Origin: Rhizobium sp. NXC14 | Lineage (GTDB): Bacteria; Pseudomonadota; Alphaproteobacteria; Rhizobiales; Rhizobiaceae | Length of the DNA stretch: 64,000 nt | Direction of reading: 5' to 3' | NCBI RefSeq assembly: GCF_002117485.1 | Contig: NZ_CP021033.1 | Coordinates: forward strand, 310,001-374,000 | Part shown: in pieces, positions 44,963 to 53,720 of the stretch | Layout of the letters: each line of letters begins with the position of its first letter | Position numbering within the stretch: the stretch's first letter is position 1 | Position numbers and translations under genes: made by a program | Notes under the pieces: model-generated | What the model saw: only the letters and a program-made list of their open reading frames with translations | What the model was told of the DNA's origin: nothing | Database searches by the model: none

Positions 44963-45712
44963 TCATTGCTCCTTTGAAGTTGTGGTTTTGGGGTCCGATT
45001 GCCGGGCGATGGAGGATGCGGCCTTTAGCGGAAGCGACAGGGAACTGCGCAGATCCGAAAGCGGATCTGGGCGCGCCGTCAGGTCGAGGCCCATTTCCAC
45101 CTCATCAAGATGTTGGACGGAGAGCTCCGCAGCTCTGACGAAATCACCTGTCTGCATGGCCTCGAAAATGCGGCAGTGACCGCCGTGAGACTGCGCCGCA
45201 TGAAATTCGGATTGATAGAGCATCGAAATGAGGATCGTCCTCGCGGTCAGGTCGCGCAGGATATCGACGATGATCGGGTTCCCGCTCAATTCCGCGATGC
45301 GGATATGGAAATCGCCCATCAAATAGGTCAGGCGCTGGCGGTCGCCAGCCGCCATGGCATTCCTCTCCTCATTCAGATGGGCGTCGAGAGCCTTGCGTCC
45401 CTCCTCCGTCAGCACTGCCATGCTGCGCAGCAATCCAGCTTCGACGACACGCCTCGCCTCATAGACGGCGATCGCATCCTCAGCGGAGGGCTCGACGACG
45501 AACCAGCCGCGCCGGGGGCTGACATGCACGATGCCGCGCGTCTCCAGACGCATCATCGCTTCACGGACGCGGGTTCGCGACACGCCGAAGAGCGCTGCCA
45601 GCTGATTTTCGCCAAGTCGAGTGCCCGGCCGGATCTTGGCAGAAAGGATCCCGGAGACGATCGTTGCCTCAATGGATTTCTGCGTGGTCTCGGATGTGTG
45701 GCTCTCTTGCAT
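44963..45712 (-). CDS. GntR-family regulator, FadR/FCD subfamily
   Basis: 249 aa. Winged helix at about 12-80: GTRLGENQLAALFGVSRTRV then REAMMRLETRGIVHVSPRRG. FCD ligand domain follows (LTYLMGDFHIRIAELSGNPI, with the His and Asp metal ligands, and a second His in HGGHCRIFEAM). It sits between two polar amino-acid importers and probably represses one or both in response to their substrate or a breakdown product. Confidence 0.92.
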   Translation of the reverse strand: MQESHTSETTQKSIEATIVSGILSAKIRPGTRLGENQLAALFGVSRTRVREAMMRLETRGIVHVSPRRGWFVVEPSAEDAIAVYEARRVVEAGLLRSMAVLTEEGRKALDAHLNEERNAMAAGDRQRLTYLMGDFHIRIAELSGNPIIVDILRDLTARTILISMLYQSEFHAAQSHGGHCRIFEAMQTGDFVRAAELSVQHLDEVEMGLDLTARPDPLSDLRSSLSLPLKAASSIARQSDPKTTTSKEQ

Positions 45713-45868
45713 ACAAGGCAGAAAGCAAAGCCCGTGCCAAAAACCCCCCGCTCTGGATCATCAAGCTGTCTCGGACTTTTGGCGGGAAATCTGCCTGCCG
45801 GGGATGCAGACTGAACGTAATTTGGGCGAGCGCGCCCCCCTCCCCCTGCCCTATCGCCGCGCCGTCGT

Positions 45869-46639
45869 CTAATTGAAGCTCGATGTTTTGAGAAATTCTG
45901 CCAATCGTTCGGTCTTCGGACGCAGGAACATTTCCTTCGGATCGCCCTCCTCGCAGATGACGCCCTGGTTCATGAAGATAACGCGGGATGAAACCTCATA
46001 GGCGAAACGCATCTCGTGGGTGACGAGCAGCATGGTCATGCCGTCGGCGGCCAGCCCCTTGATCACCTGCAGCACTTCGCCCACCAGTTCCGGGTCGAGG
46101 GCTGAGGTGACCTCGTCGAACAACATCAGCCGCGGCGACATGGCGATGGCGCGGGCAATTGCGACACGCTGCTGCTGGCCGCCGGAGAGCTGACCGGGAT
46201 AATGGTTGGCGCGGGCGGCGAGGCCGACCCGGTCCAACCATTTTTCAGCAATGATGCGGGCGTCCGGCTTCGTCATCTTCTTCACCTTGACGAGGCCGAG
46301 CATGACGTTTTCGGCCGCACTCATATGCGGGAAGAGATTGAACTGCTGAAAAGCCATGCCGGTCAGGGCGCGCTGGCGCGCAATCTCCTTCTCGCTCTTG
46401 CGCCGCCGCGACGCGCCGTCGACGTGATAGCCGATTTCCTCGCCGTCGAGTCTGATCGTGCCGCCCTGGAATTCCTCGAGCATGTTGACGCAGCGCAGCA
46501 AGGTGGTCTTGCCTGAGCCGGATGAGCCGATAATGGAGATGACTTCGCCTTCCTGCACGGCGCAATCGACCCCCTTGAGAACTTCGTGGATACCGTAAGT
46601 CTTACGCAGACCCTTGATGTCGAGAATGGTCTTGGCCAT
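45869..46639 (-). CDS. Polar amino-acid ABC transporter ATPase
   Basis: 256 aa. Walker [30 protein letters not shown], Walker [28 protein letters not shown]. The motif [20 protein letters not shown] after the ATP loop is a longer insertion seen in some histidine/arginine-type ATPases. The upstream open frame is not conserved; start [16 protein letters not shown] at 46639. Last gene of the second importer operon. Confidence 0.93.
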   Translation of the reverse strand: MAKTILDIKGLRKTYGIHEVLKGVDCAVQEGEVISIIGSSGSGKTTLLRCVNMLEEFQGGTIRLDGEEIGYHVDGASRRRKSEKEIARQRALTGMAFQQFNLFPHMSAAENVMLGLVKVKKMTKPDARIIAEKWLDRVGLAARANHYPGQLSGGQQQRVAIARAIAMSPRLMLFDEVTSALDPELVGEVLQVIKGLAADGMTMLLVTHEMRFAYEVSSRVIFMNQGVICEEGDPKEMFLRPKTERLAEFLKTSSFN

Positions 46640-46650
46640 CGGTAGGCTCC

Positions 46651-47310
46651 TCAGGACGGCAGGGCGGTCTTGCGCTCGACATATTTGCCGAAGTGCTCGA
46701 TGCCGTAGTTGACGATGAAATAGAGACCGCCGGCCAGAAAATAGAACTGCAGGCTCATGAAATTGCGGGAAATGATCTCCTGCGTGCGCAGGAGAAGCTC
46801 GGCGACGCCGATGACGGAGAGCAGAGTCGAGGCTTTCACCATCTCGGCCGCCGTATTCACCCAGGCTGGCAGACACTGGCGCATGGCCTGCGGCCACAGC
46901 ACCGAGGTGAAGGTCTGGGTAAAGGTCAGACCGATCGCCTTAGCGGCTTCGGTCTGCCCCTTCGGGATCGCCTGAAGCGCTCCGCGCACGATTTCGCCGA
47001 CATGGGAAGAGCAGAAGACGGCAAGGGCGAGGACGCCGGCGGAGAACGGTCCGAGATCAAGACCGACCGCAGCGGAGACGTAATAGCTTGCCAGTACGAG
47101 CACGAGCACCGGCGTGCCGCGGATGATATCCGTATAGGCTCGCACGAGGAGACGTAAGACAATGCCGCCGTAAACCAGCGCCAGTCCGACAAAGACCCCG
47201 AGAACGGAGCCGGCGAGAATGGCCAGCAGCGAGATCGACACGGTCATGGCGATGCCGTTCATGATGACGTAACGGGCGATCCAGAGTTGTTCGAGAAAGG
47301 TGTGAGACAT
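46651..47310 (-). CDS. Amino-acid ABC transporter permease
   Basis: 219 aa. [40 protein letters not shown] and EAA loop [20 protein letters not shown] with the [18 protein letters not shown] continuation identify a HisMQ permease. The ATG at 47310 fits the family N-terminus; 11 bases to the ATPase gene. Confidence 0.92.
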   Translation of the reverse strand: MSHTFLEQLWIARYVIMNGIAMTVSISLLAILAGSVLGVFVGLALVYGGIVLRLLVRAYTDIIRGTPVLVLVLASYYVSAAVGLDLGPFSAGVLALAVFCSSHVGEIVRGALQAIPKGQTEAAKAIGLTFTQTFTSVLWPQAMRQCLPAWVNTAAEMVKASTLLSVIGVAELLLRTQEIISRNFMSLQFYFLAGGLYFIVNYGIEHFGKYVERKTALPS

Positions 47311-47315
47311 CGGAA

Positions 47316-47978
47316 TTATCTCGGCAGGGCCAGACGGCGCTCGACGAGGCGCATCAAGGCTGCGATGAGGAAACAGGTGGCGACATAGAGGGCTGATGTA
47401 ACCAGCCATGTTTCGATGACCCGGAAGCTCTCGACATTGATCTTGCGGGCGGCAAAGGTCAGCTCGGGCACGGCAATGGCGGCGGCGAGCGAGGTGTCCT
47501 TGAAGAGCGAGATGATGGTCGAGGAGAGCGATGGCAGCACGTTGCGCAACATCAGCGGTGCGATGATCGAGCTTCGGATCTGCATTGCCGTCAGGCCAAT
47601 GGCGAGGCCGGCTTCCGTCAGTCCTCTTGGGATCGACAGCAGTCCGGCGCGGAACACCTCGGCCAGATAGGCGCCGGAATAGAGCGAGAGAACCAGCACG
47701 AAGCTTTTCATCTTGTCGAGGCGCAAGCCCATCTGCGGCAGCGCGAAAAAGGCGAAAAGCACCAGGACGAGAATCGGCAGGTTGCGAATGATAGTGACAT
47801 AGATGCGCGCCGGCACGAGCGCGAAGCGGCTCCTCGACGTCAGCGCGAAAGCCACGACAAGGCCGATTGCGGCCCCGATCAGGATCGAGATCACGGCAAG
47901 GCCGAGGCTGAGGGCAAGTCCGCTTAAGAGAAAGTCGAAATTGCGCCAGACGGCAGCGAAATTCAGCGTGTAACCCAT
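47316..47978 (-). CDS. Amino-acid ABC transporter permease
   Basis: 220 aa. FDFLLSGLALSLGLAVISIL, YVTIIRNLPILVLVLFAFFA and EAA loop RAGLLSIPRGLTEAGLAIGL, followed by IAPLMLRNVLPSLSSTIISL. Start MGYTLNFAAVWRNFDF at 47978. It pairs with the permease 5 bases downstream. Confidence 0.92.
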   Translation of the reverse strand: MGYTLNFAAVWRNFDFLLSGLALSLGLAVISILIGAAIGLVVAFALTSRSRFALVPARIYVTIIRNLPILVLVLFAFFALPQMGLRLDKMKSFVLVLSLYSGAYLAEVFRAGLLSIPRGLTEAGLAIGLTAMQIRSSIIAPLMLRNVLPSLSSTIISLFKDTSLAAAIAVPELTFAARKINVESFRVIETWLVTSALYVATCFLIAALMRLVERRLALPR

Positions 47979-48068
47979 GCGGGTCCTTTCAGACCGGAGC
48001 ACGCCGCCGAACCTGCGAGCGGCCCGGACAGCGTCATACTCCAACCATTCGATTCAGAAGCGGATTCG

Positions 48069-48128
48069 GATCTTGGCCCGACCTGGACCAAGATCTTTCT
48101 GTTCCAGCGGAGCGGGAGCGAACTCCCG
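48069..48128. terminator. Two intercistronic stem-loops after the second amino-acid binding-protein gene
   Basis: GATCTTGG/CCAAGATC (48069-48095, 11-base loop) and CGGGAG-CGAA-CTCCCG (48113-48128). Both sit in the 163-base gap between the binding-protein stop and the first permease. Confidence 0.6.
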
Positions 48129-48141
48129 TCCCGCATCGCGG

Positions 48142-48981
48142 TCACTTGAATTCGACGGGGAAGCCGATCTGCGGCGGCGTCAGATCCTTGCCGAACCAGG
48201 TCTTGTAGGATTTGGCGTAAAAGTCGAATTCGACACCGGTCATTGCTTCGTGAAGAGCGGTGTTGACGAAGTTCAGCCAGTCCTGATCACCGCGCTTGAC
48301 GGCGCAGGCATAGGTCTGTGGGTTCCAGCCGTAACCAGCATCCTTGTAGCGTCCCGGGTTCTGCGTCATGTACCAGGCGAGCGACGACTGGTCCGTGGCG
48401 GCGGCATCGGCGCGCCCGGACTCCAGCGCCTGATAGATCAGGTCGACAGATTCGTATTGGTCGACGGTCGCTTCCGGCAATGCCGCGTGCACCATAGCCT
48501 CGGCATAGACGTTCTGGAGAACCGAGATGGTGACCGACGAGCCGGCAGCCTTCAGGGCGGCATAATCGGCATATTTTCCGTCCGCCTTGAGCATCAGGCC
48601 GACGCCCTCACGATAATAGGGAATGGTGAAGGCAACCTGCTGGGCGCGTTCGCCCGTAACAGTCATGAACTGGCAGGTGATGTCGACCTTATCGGTGGTG
48701 ATGTTCGGAATGCGGGCATCCGAAGACTGGTTGACATACTCAATCTTATCCGGATCGCCGAACAGGGCCTTGGCGACGATGTGGCCCATGTCGACATCAA
48801 AGCCCTGAAGCTTGTCGTCCGCGCTCTTGAAGTGCCAGGGCGCATTGGTGCTGCCAGTGCCGAGCACGAGATGGCCCCGGGCCAGCACTTCGTCGAGCTT
48901 GCTGCCCTCGGCGAGCACAGGCGTCGACACCAGGGCGGCGACGGCCAGCGAGATCAGGCCGGCGCGAAAGGAAATGATCAT
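48142..48981 (-). CDS. Amino-acid binding protein (SBP family 3)
   Basis: 279 aa. Signal peptide ISFRAGLISLAVAALVSTPVLA before EGSKLDEVLARGHLVLGTGS. FDVDMGHIVAKALFGDPDKI and VDITCQFMTVTGERAQQVAF are the family-3 signature region; the latter keeps the TGER core. Start MIISFRAG at 48981 with AAGGGGAA upstream; the open frame continues upstream but would spoil the signal peptide. First gene of the operon. Confidence 0.92.
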   Translation of the reverse strand: MIISFRAGLISLAVAALVSTPVLAEGSKLDEVLARGHLVLGTGSTNAPWHFKSADDKLQGFDVDMGHIVAKALFGDPDKIEYVNQSSDARIPNITTDKVDITCQFMTVTGERAQQVAFTIPYYREGVGLMLKADGKYADYAALKAAGSSVTISVLQNVYAEAMVHAALPEATVDQYESVDLIYQALESGRADAAATDQSSLAWYMTQNPGRYKDAGYGWNPQTYACAVKRGDQDWLNFVNTALHEAMTGVEFDFYAKSYKTWFGKDLTPPQIGFPVEFK

Positions 48982-49008
48982 GGCGTTCCCCTTGTAGATG
49001 TTTCGATG

Positions 49009-49044
49009 ATCCAATATACCGGACATCTGTCTATTTTATTGGAT
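49009..49044. promoter_or_regulatory. Inverted repeat upstream of the second amino-acid importer
   Basis: ATCCAATA (49009-49016) and TATTGGAT (49037-49044) are perfect 8-base arms with a 20-base spacer, 28-63 bases before the binding-protein start. Candidate operator pair for the GntR-type regulator or another regulator. Confidence 0.4.
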
Positions 49045-49086
49045 TTCGATATCAAGTGCTATCGGCGGTGAATTGTCAATGGGGCA

Positions 49087-49130
49087 TGCCGAAAAAACGC
49101 GCAGCAGAGTGCTTGGCGATTTTTTCGGCA
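49087..49130. terminator. A-tract/T-tract hairpin downstream of the DUF1217 gene
   Basis: TGCCGAAAAAA pairs perfectly with TTTTTTCGGCA (11 bp) around a 22-base insert that holds an inner AGCA-GAG-TGCT pairing. The A-tract and T-tract make it usable in both directions, as a terminator for the DUF1217 transcript and as a block for readthrough. Confidence 0.55.
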
Positions 49131-49338
49131 GCGCAGCATTTTGCGGTTGTTTTTTGGATAACCCTCACCAGCGGCGCCCAGCACCACGCGGCAGGATATA
49201 GGAAGCGGAAGCCTTTCAGGCACCGCAATCGGCGTCATCGCACGCCAGGCCGGCGTGCAGCGCGAGTATTCACTGGCCCTTGATGGGGTTTAACCACGCG
49301 GTCTCTTTTGAAGGGGTGTTAACGGAGAAGCGACTTTC

Positions 49339-51522
49339 TCAGCCGCTTTTCAATTGTGCCATCGCAAGCAGCGTATCGGCGCTGATCGTCGCCGAGCCGG
49401 TCAGGATGGAAAGTGCCGTCGACGTGGTGCCTGTGCCGTTGGCCATGTCGTACATGGCGGTAAAGCGCTTGATCAGATCGTCCACCTTGTCCGGATTGGT
49501 GAGGTCCTTGATGTCGACGAAATTCGAGATCATCTCGGCCTGTTTATCGACATCCATGTTCGAGACGTAACTGGACAGATTGAAGCTCGTTGTGAAAAAT
49601 TCGAACAGCGCGCTGTCGCCCAGAATGTCGTAGGCACTCGAGATCTCCGGCGCTTTGCGTTCGAAATAAAGTGCGAGGCGAACGCCGGTATTGCTGTCAC
49701 CCTGATCATCCTCGAGCGTCAGCCTGACATAGGCGTCGACCGTCTCCAGCACATCGCCGCGCTGCTGCACCGTCCCCGTGGGGTCCGCCGAAATATTGCC
49801 GTCCTGATCGAAATTGAACGCACCGACTAGTTCGGCGAAACGATTGTCGTCCAGATTGTTGACGTAGCTGTCCTCATCATCGAGATCGGAGGAAAACATC
49901 TTCTCCAGGCCGTCCGACGTGACGTCCTCCGGATCCAAGCCCTTCGCCTCGAGCGCAAAGGCAACCAACCGGTCGTCGGCGAGAAACTCGCTGGCAGAGG
50001 TGATCGTCGCCATCTGGTCGCGGAAATAGGTGATCTCCTCGTCCGCGGCGTCGGTCGCCTCGGTCAGTTCCTCGCCTTCGAGATATCGGATCTTGTTCTG
50101 CTTGTAATAGGCGGCATAGTCGTCGACGACGGATTCCGACATGGCCTGCAGGGGAACGGTCACGTCGCCTTCGCTGTCGAAATTGAATGCCTTGCGAAAG
50201 GCGACGAGCCGATCATCATCGAGGCTGTTGACATAGCTTTTCGAGTCCAAGGGATCGCTTTCGAGAATTTTCCGGACTTCGCTTTTCGAAACCTCGCCGG
50301 AGTCTATGCCAAAGGCGCGCAGCGCCATTTCCCACATTTCCGGAAGATCGTCGTTGTCGTCATCGTCGTCATCGGCGTTCGACACCAGGAAATCGTCGAT
50401 CGAGGTGACGCTGGCGATGCGCGTCGTATAGTTGTCGACCGCGTCCTCCGTGTCGGTGTTGGCGATCAGCGCCTGGTAGTTTTCATCGAAGGCCGCCGTG
50501 GTCGCGGCCGTCTGCTCCGACGTCTGGGCCGTGTCGCCGTCGGCAAGCGCGCCGTCCTCATCGAAATTGAAGGCGTCGTGCAGGTCGGACAAGCCGATCG
50601 CCTCGGCGAGGTCGGCGCTTTTCAGGGCCGCGGAGATGAAGTTGTCGGTTTCGCTGTCGGAAAGACCGTAGGCGGTCCGGAGATAGGAGACGAGCTTGTC
50701 GTCGCTCATCAACTGGTCGACGGAGGTGATGTTTCCGATCTCCGCAGCGAAATAAGTGTCATAAGCCTCCCCGGTCTCGGTGGAAGCGATCGTCGACGAG
50801 GCCACCGCATAGGCGCTCGTCACCAGCGAGAGCTGGTCGTCCGACATCACCTCGCCGTCGACCGAGCCGTCGTCGCTGAAATTGAAGGCCTCTGCCAGGC
50901 TGACATAGACATCGTCGTCGAGCTGGTTGACGAAACTCTCGGAGTCGTCGAGATCGCTCGTCAGAACATTCTTCAGAAAGCTGGCCGAAGTATATTCGGT
51001 GCTGAGGCCGAAAGCCGTCAGCACGTAGTTCTTCAGCCGCGAACTCGACAGCAAATCGTCGACCGATGTGATCGACGAGATATTCTCCTCGAAATAATCG
51101 GTCTCATCCTCGATGTTCTCGGCCTCGGTATCGAAGGACTCCTCGTAAGCGTCAAGCAGGCTGTCCCGCTGCGCATCTGATTGCGCCGTCTTCGTCTCGC
51201 CGGAGAATTTGAAGGCGGCGGCGAACTCGGCATAACGACCGTCGCTCAAGCTGTTGGCGAAGCTCGACGAATCGCTGAGGTCGCTCTCCAGCACCTTCTT
51301 CATGAAGGCTTTGGCATAGGTCATGTCTTCGAGGCCGTAGGCCTTCATGGCGTAGGAATAGAGTTTGTAATCGCTCATGAATTCGTCGACGGTGGTGACC
51401 TTGTCGATGTTTTCCTTGTAATAGGCGCTGTCGCGGGCAACCGTTGCCTGGGAAGCCACACTGGAGAGACTGGCGTTGAGATTCCGCCCGACCGCGAGAT
51501 AGCTTACATAGGTTGAAACCAA
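49339..51522 (-). CDS. Six-repeat DUF1217 flagellum-associated protein
   Basis: 727 aa, several times the size of one DUF1217 unit. At least six repeats start near residues 34, 143, 257, 365, 499 and 619, each with a YF/YY-x-ENI-type start, a SVDDLLSS-like helix, AFGL, and an ending like LDDDRxVAFxxAFNF. The third is degenerate and the last shortened. Linkers are acidic (DDDDDDN at 384-390). No signal peptide or membrane helix. DUF1217 proteins are found in rhizobial motility clusters and are thought to be flagellar in function or secretion, but the role is unproven. No ribosome site is strong; start set by the MVSTYVSYLAVGRN family N-terminus. Confidence 0.85.
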   Translation of the reverse strand: MVSTYVSYLAVGRNLNASLSSVASQATVARDSAYYKENIDKVTTVDEFMSDYKLYSYAMKAYGLEDMTYAKAFMKKVLESDLSDSSSFANSLSDGRYAEFAAAFKFSGETKTAQSDAQRDSLLDAYEESFDTEAENIEDETDYFEENISSITSVDDLLSSSRLKNYVLTAFGLSTEYTSASFLKNVLTSDLDDSESFVNQLDDDVYVSLAEAFNFSDDGSVDGEVMSDDQLSLVTSAYAVASSTIASTETGEAYDTYFAAEIGNITSVDQLMSDDKLVSYLRTAYGLSDSETDNFISAALKSADLAEAIGLSDLHDAFNFDEDGALADGDTAQTSEQTAATTAAFDENYQALIANTDTEDAVDNYTTRIASVTSIDDFLVSNADDDDDDNDDLPEMWEMALRAFGIDSGEVSKSEVRKILESDPLDSKSYVNSLDDDRLVAFRKAFNFDSEGDVTVPLQAMSESVVDDYAAYYKQNKIRYLEGEELTEATDAADEEITYFRDQMATITSASEFLADDRLVAFALEAKGLDPEDVTSDGLEKMFSSDLDDEDSYVNNLDDNRFAELVGAFNFDQDGNISADPTGTVQQRGDVLETVDAYVRLTLEDDQGDSNTGVRLALYFERKAPEISSAYDILGDSALFEFFTTSFNLSSYVSNMDVDKQAEMISNFVDIKDLTNPDKVDDLIKRFTAMYDMANGTGTTSTALSILTGSATISADTLLAMAQLKSG

Positions 51523-51660
51523 CGTCTGTCCTCTTCATAGGCGCGTCGACGCGCGCGAAAGCCTGCCGGCAGCCACGGTGGAACTTTTCGTCTTTAGGGG
51601 AATGTCGTCGCCGGTCATGGCGAAGCACAGCCACCTACACGTGGCCGAATCGACTTAATG

Positions 51661-51674
51661 GAACTATATAGTTC
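51661..51674. promoter_or_regulatory. TetR operator candidate upstream of DUF1217 gene
   Basis: GAACTATATAGTTC is a perfect 14-bp palindrome (GAACT-N4-AGTTC) about 140 bases upstream of the DUF1217 start. The same half-sites recur at 52486-52499 on the other side of the TetR gene. The TATATA core could be the -10 of the DUF1217 promoter. Confidence 0.65.
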
Positions 51675-51730
51675 TATAAATCATTCAATCGCGAATTGGA
51701 AGCTTGAAATGGAGGTTCTACACCATCAGT

Positions 51731-52378
51731 TCAAGCGGCCCCGACGCCGGCGGCGAAGATCGCGATGCAGCGGTGAAGATGGGCCAACATCAGGGCCCGG
51801 TCGGGCCAGGCTTGCATGCGGCCTTCCGGCGGGCCCATGCCGCCAAAGATCATATCCATCAACATGCGGGCGCCGCTCTCCGGATCATCCAGCGACAGCC
51901 TGCCCTCCGCCCGGCGATCGCTCAGCCAGTCGGCCAGATGCTGCCGGCTGGCGAGTATGCCTTCGCGCTGGAGAATATCGATAAGCTCGGGAAACTGCGC
52001 GGCTTCGCGAAAGACGAGCTGCAGGAAACCGGCGCGTTCCGCATCCATCTCCTCGTCCATGTCGATCATGAAGATACGTTCGAGGCTCTCGGCGATCGAG
52101 ATCTCTTCGGCGGGCCTCGGCAGGTCGAGCATCAGCCGCCGATGCGCGCCGACGACGGCGGCAAACAGCTCTTCCTTGCTCTGAAACAGCTTGTAGAGCG
52201 TCTGCTTGGAAACACCCGCCTCCGAGGCGACGACTGCGGTCGTGCTTCCGGCATAGCCGTATTTTACGAAAACGCTGCGGGCGACCTCGACGATATGCGT
52301 CCGCTTGTCTTCATCGGTGGAGACTTTAGGCCGGCCTCTTTTGCGCGGCTCATCTGCGGGCTCGTCGACGATATCCAT
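51731..52378 (-). CDS. TetR/AcrR-family transcriptional regulator
   Basis: 215 aa. N-terminal HTH: RTHIVEVARSVFVKYGYAGS then VASEAGVSKQTLYKLFQSKE, the TetR core; a basic tail (RKRGRPKVS) precedes it. The ligand domain ends in a C-terminal helix rich in Met and Ala. It lies between the DUF1217 and EF-hand genes and is flanked by two copies of one palindrome, so it most likely regulates both genes and itself. The effector is not known. Confidence 0.93.
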   Translation of the reverse strand: MDIVDEPADEPRKRGRPKVSTDEDKRTHIVEVARSVFVKYGYAGSTTAVVASEAGVSKQTLYKLFQSKEELFAAVVGAHRRLMLDLPRPAEEISIAESLERIFMIDMDEEMDAERAGFLQLVFREAAQFPELIDILQREGILASRQHLADWLSDRRAEGRLSLDDPESGARMLMDMIFGGMGPPEGRMQAWPDRALMLAHLHRCIAIFAAGVGAA

Positions 52379-52485
52379 GACGATCAGACCGCTTTGCCGA
52401 CGCGCATGCCGACGATCGTGAAAAGTAGCCTGTTATTTCTGAGGGGTGATTTTTTGGGTTGTGGCATTAGCAATTTCGATTTAGA

Positions 52486-52499
52486 GAACTCATCAGTTC
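52486..52499. promoter_or_regulatory. TetR operator candidate between the TetR and EF-hand genes
   Basis: GAACTCATCAGTTC has the same GAACT-N4-AGTTC half-sites as 51661-51674 and extends to AGAACT/AGTTCT. It is 41 bases before the EF-hand start and 108 bases before the TetR start, well placed to govern both divergent promoters. Confidence 0.65.
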
Positions 52500-52539
52500 T
52501 GTAATGCGTTGCATCCCACCCTCAAGCGATGGAGCGCTT

Positions 52540-53403
52540 ATGACGACCATTTCGGCCGCCACGTCAGTCTCTTCCTATTCCTACAACAAGAGCTCGACAT
52601 CCGCATCCCAGGACATCCTATCCTGTAGTACAGATTCAGCGAAAAAATCAACCGCAAGCGGGCAGCTCGACGAAGACACGTCGAGCAGCGCCGACAAACT
52701 GATGGCACAGCTGATGACGCTGGCAATGAACCGTTTCGACCAGTCCGGCCCCACCGGCGAAGGGGACGGCGGCACAGGCATGGATGTTGGTGATCTGGAT
52801 ACCGACGGCGACGGCTATGTGAGCAAGGCCGAGTTCGTCGCGGCCCGGCCGTCCGATGTCAGCGAGGATCAGGTCGGAACGCTGTTCGACAGCTTTGACA
52901 GCGAAGGCGCCGGTTCGCTGTCGGTCGATGCACTCGCCGAGGCGATGTCTGCCCAGCGATCGGAACGTCCCAATGGCCCGCCCCCGCCAGACGACGATGA
53001 TCAGCTGGCGCCCATGCTCTCCGACCTCGATACCGATGGCGACGGACTCGTCAGCAAGGCCGAATTCGTCGCAGGCCGTCCGTCCGATGTCAGCGAAGAT
53101 CAGGCAGGAACGCTGTTCGACAGCTTTGACAGTGAGGGCGCCGGTTCGCTCTCGGTCGATGCGCTGTCCGAGGCCATGTCCGCCCAGCAGTCGGAACGTC
53201 CCCAGGGACCGCCGCCGTCCGAGGACGAAGACGAGTTCGCCTCCCTGCTTTCCGATCTCGATACGAATGGAGATGGGGTGGTGAGCCTCGACGAATTCAT
53301 GGCCGGCAAGCCTGACAATGTCACCGAAAGCCAGGCGAGCCAGCTCTTCGACCTGCTCGACACCTCAGGCACCGGTTCATTGTCCACACAGTCCGCGGCC
53401 TGA
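52540..53403 (+). CDS. EF-hand calcium-binding protein with 77-aa tandem repeats
   Basis: 287 aa. Three copies of a paired EF-hand unit: canonical loops DTDGDGYVSKAEF (87), DTDGDGLVSKAEF (164) and DTNGDGVVSLDEF (241), each followed by a weaker loop DSEGAGSLSVDAL (120 and 197) or DTSGTGSLS (274). The N-terminus is Ser/Thr-rich (TTISAATSVSSYSYNKSSTS) without Sec or Tat signal. GGAG lies 5 bases before the ATG at 52540; an earlier ATG at 52504 is less supported. Likely a calcium-binding protein, possibly exported by the flagellar or another signal-free route. It is controlled by the TetR-flanking palindrome. Confidence 0.88.
   Translation: MTTISAATSVSSYSYNKSSTSASQDILSCSTDSAKKSTASGQLDEDTSSSADKLMAQLMTLAMNRFDQSGPTGEGDGGTGMDVGDLDTDGDGYVSKAEFVAARPSDVSEDQVGTLFDSFDSEGAGSLSVDALAEAMSAQRSERPNGPPPPDDDDQLAPMLSDLDTDGDGLVSKAEFVAGRPSDVSEDQAGTLFDSFDSEGAGSLSVDALSEAMSAQQSERPQGPPPSEDEDEFASLLSDLDTNGDGVVSLDEFMAGKPDNVTESQASQLFDLLDTSGTGSLSTQSAA
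52792..53265 (+). repeat. Tandem 231-bp DNA repeat in the EF-hand gene
   Basis: The codons for DLDT(D/N)G recur at 52792, 53023 and 53254, an exact 231-base (77-codon) period. The first two copies are nearly identical in the DNA from GATGTCAGCGA through TTCGACAGC, showing recent duplication or gene conversion. Confidence 0.85.
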
Positions 53404-53720
53404 CGCCGGCAAGACGTCGTCGCCGTTACGGTTTCTGGAGGACTGCAATGGCGACGGTCTGAAGCGGCCCGGCAATTGAGCCGGCAGAGCCTTCGGCCGG
53501 GCCGCTTCTTATTATTCGAATGGTGCGCTGCATCAGGCGCACGATGTCACACGCTCGGATGAACCGACGCGACGAGAGCCATCACGGGGTCAGTCCAGAC
53601 AATCAGATTATCGGCCGGAGCCGGCCTATGGCCGGCGCCTGACGATGTCCTGCGCCCGCAATCCGGGCCCTGGAAGCCTGTCGTCACATGGCATGTTCCC
53701 AAACCTTTAAGGATCAAGCC
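53404..53720. other. 317-base intergenic region ahead of flgE
   Basis: Between the EF-hand gene and flgE. It starts with the terminator at 53461-53511. A second small stem (GCCGGCC-TAT-GGCCGGC, 53620-53636) lies 85 bases before flgE. The sequence 53637-53720 would hold the flgE promoter and leader, but I recognise no motif there. No ORF with support. Confidence 0.5.
53461..53511 (+). terminator. Terminator after the EF-hand gene
   Basis: GAAGCGGCCCGGC pairs perfectly over 13 bp with GCCGGGCCGCTTC across a 22-base loop, followed by TTATTATT. Separates the EF-hand gene from flgE. Confidence 0.78.

Larger units (their letters stand above)
48982..49338. other. 357-base intergenic region with two inverted repeats
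   Basis: Between the divergent importer start and the end of the DUF1217 gene. It holds the ATCCAATA/TATTGGAT repeat at 49009-49044 and the hairpin at 49087-49130, both listed separately. The remainder (49131-49338) is GC-rich and shows no gene or motif that I recognise. Confidence 0.5.
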
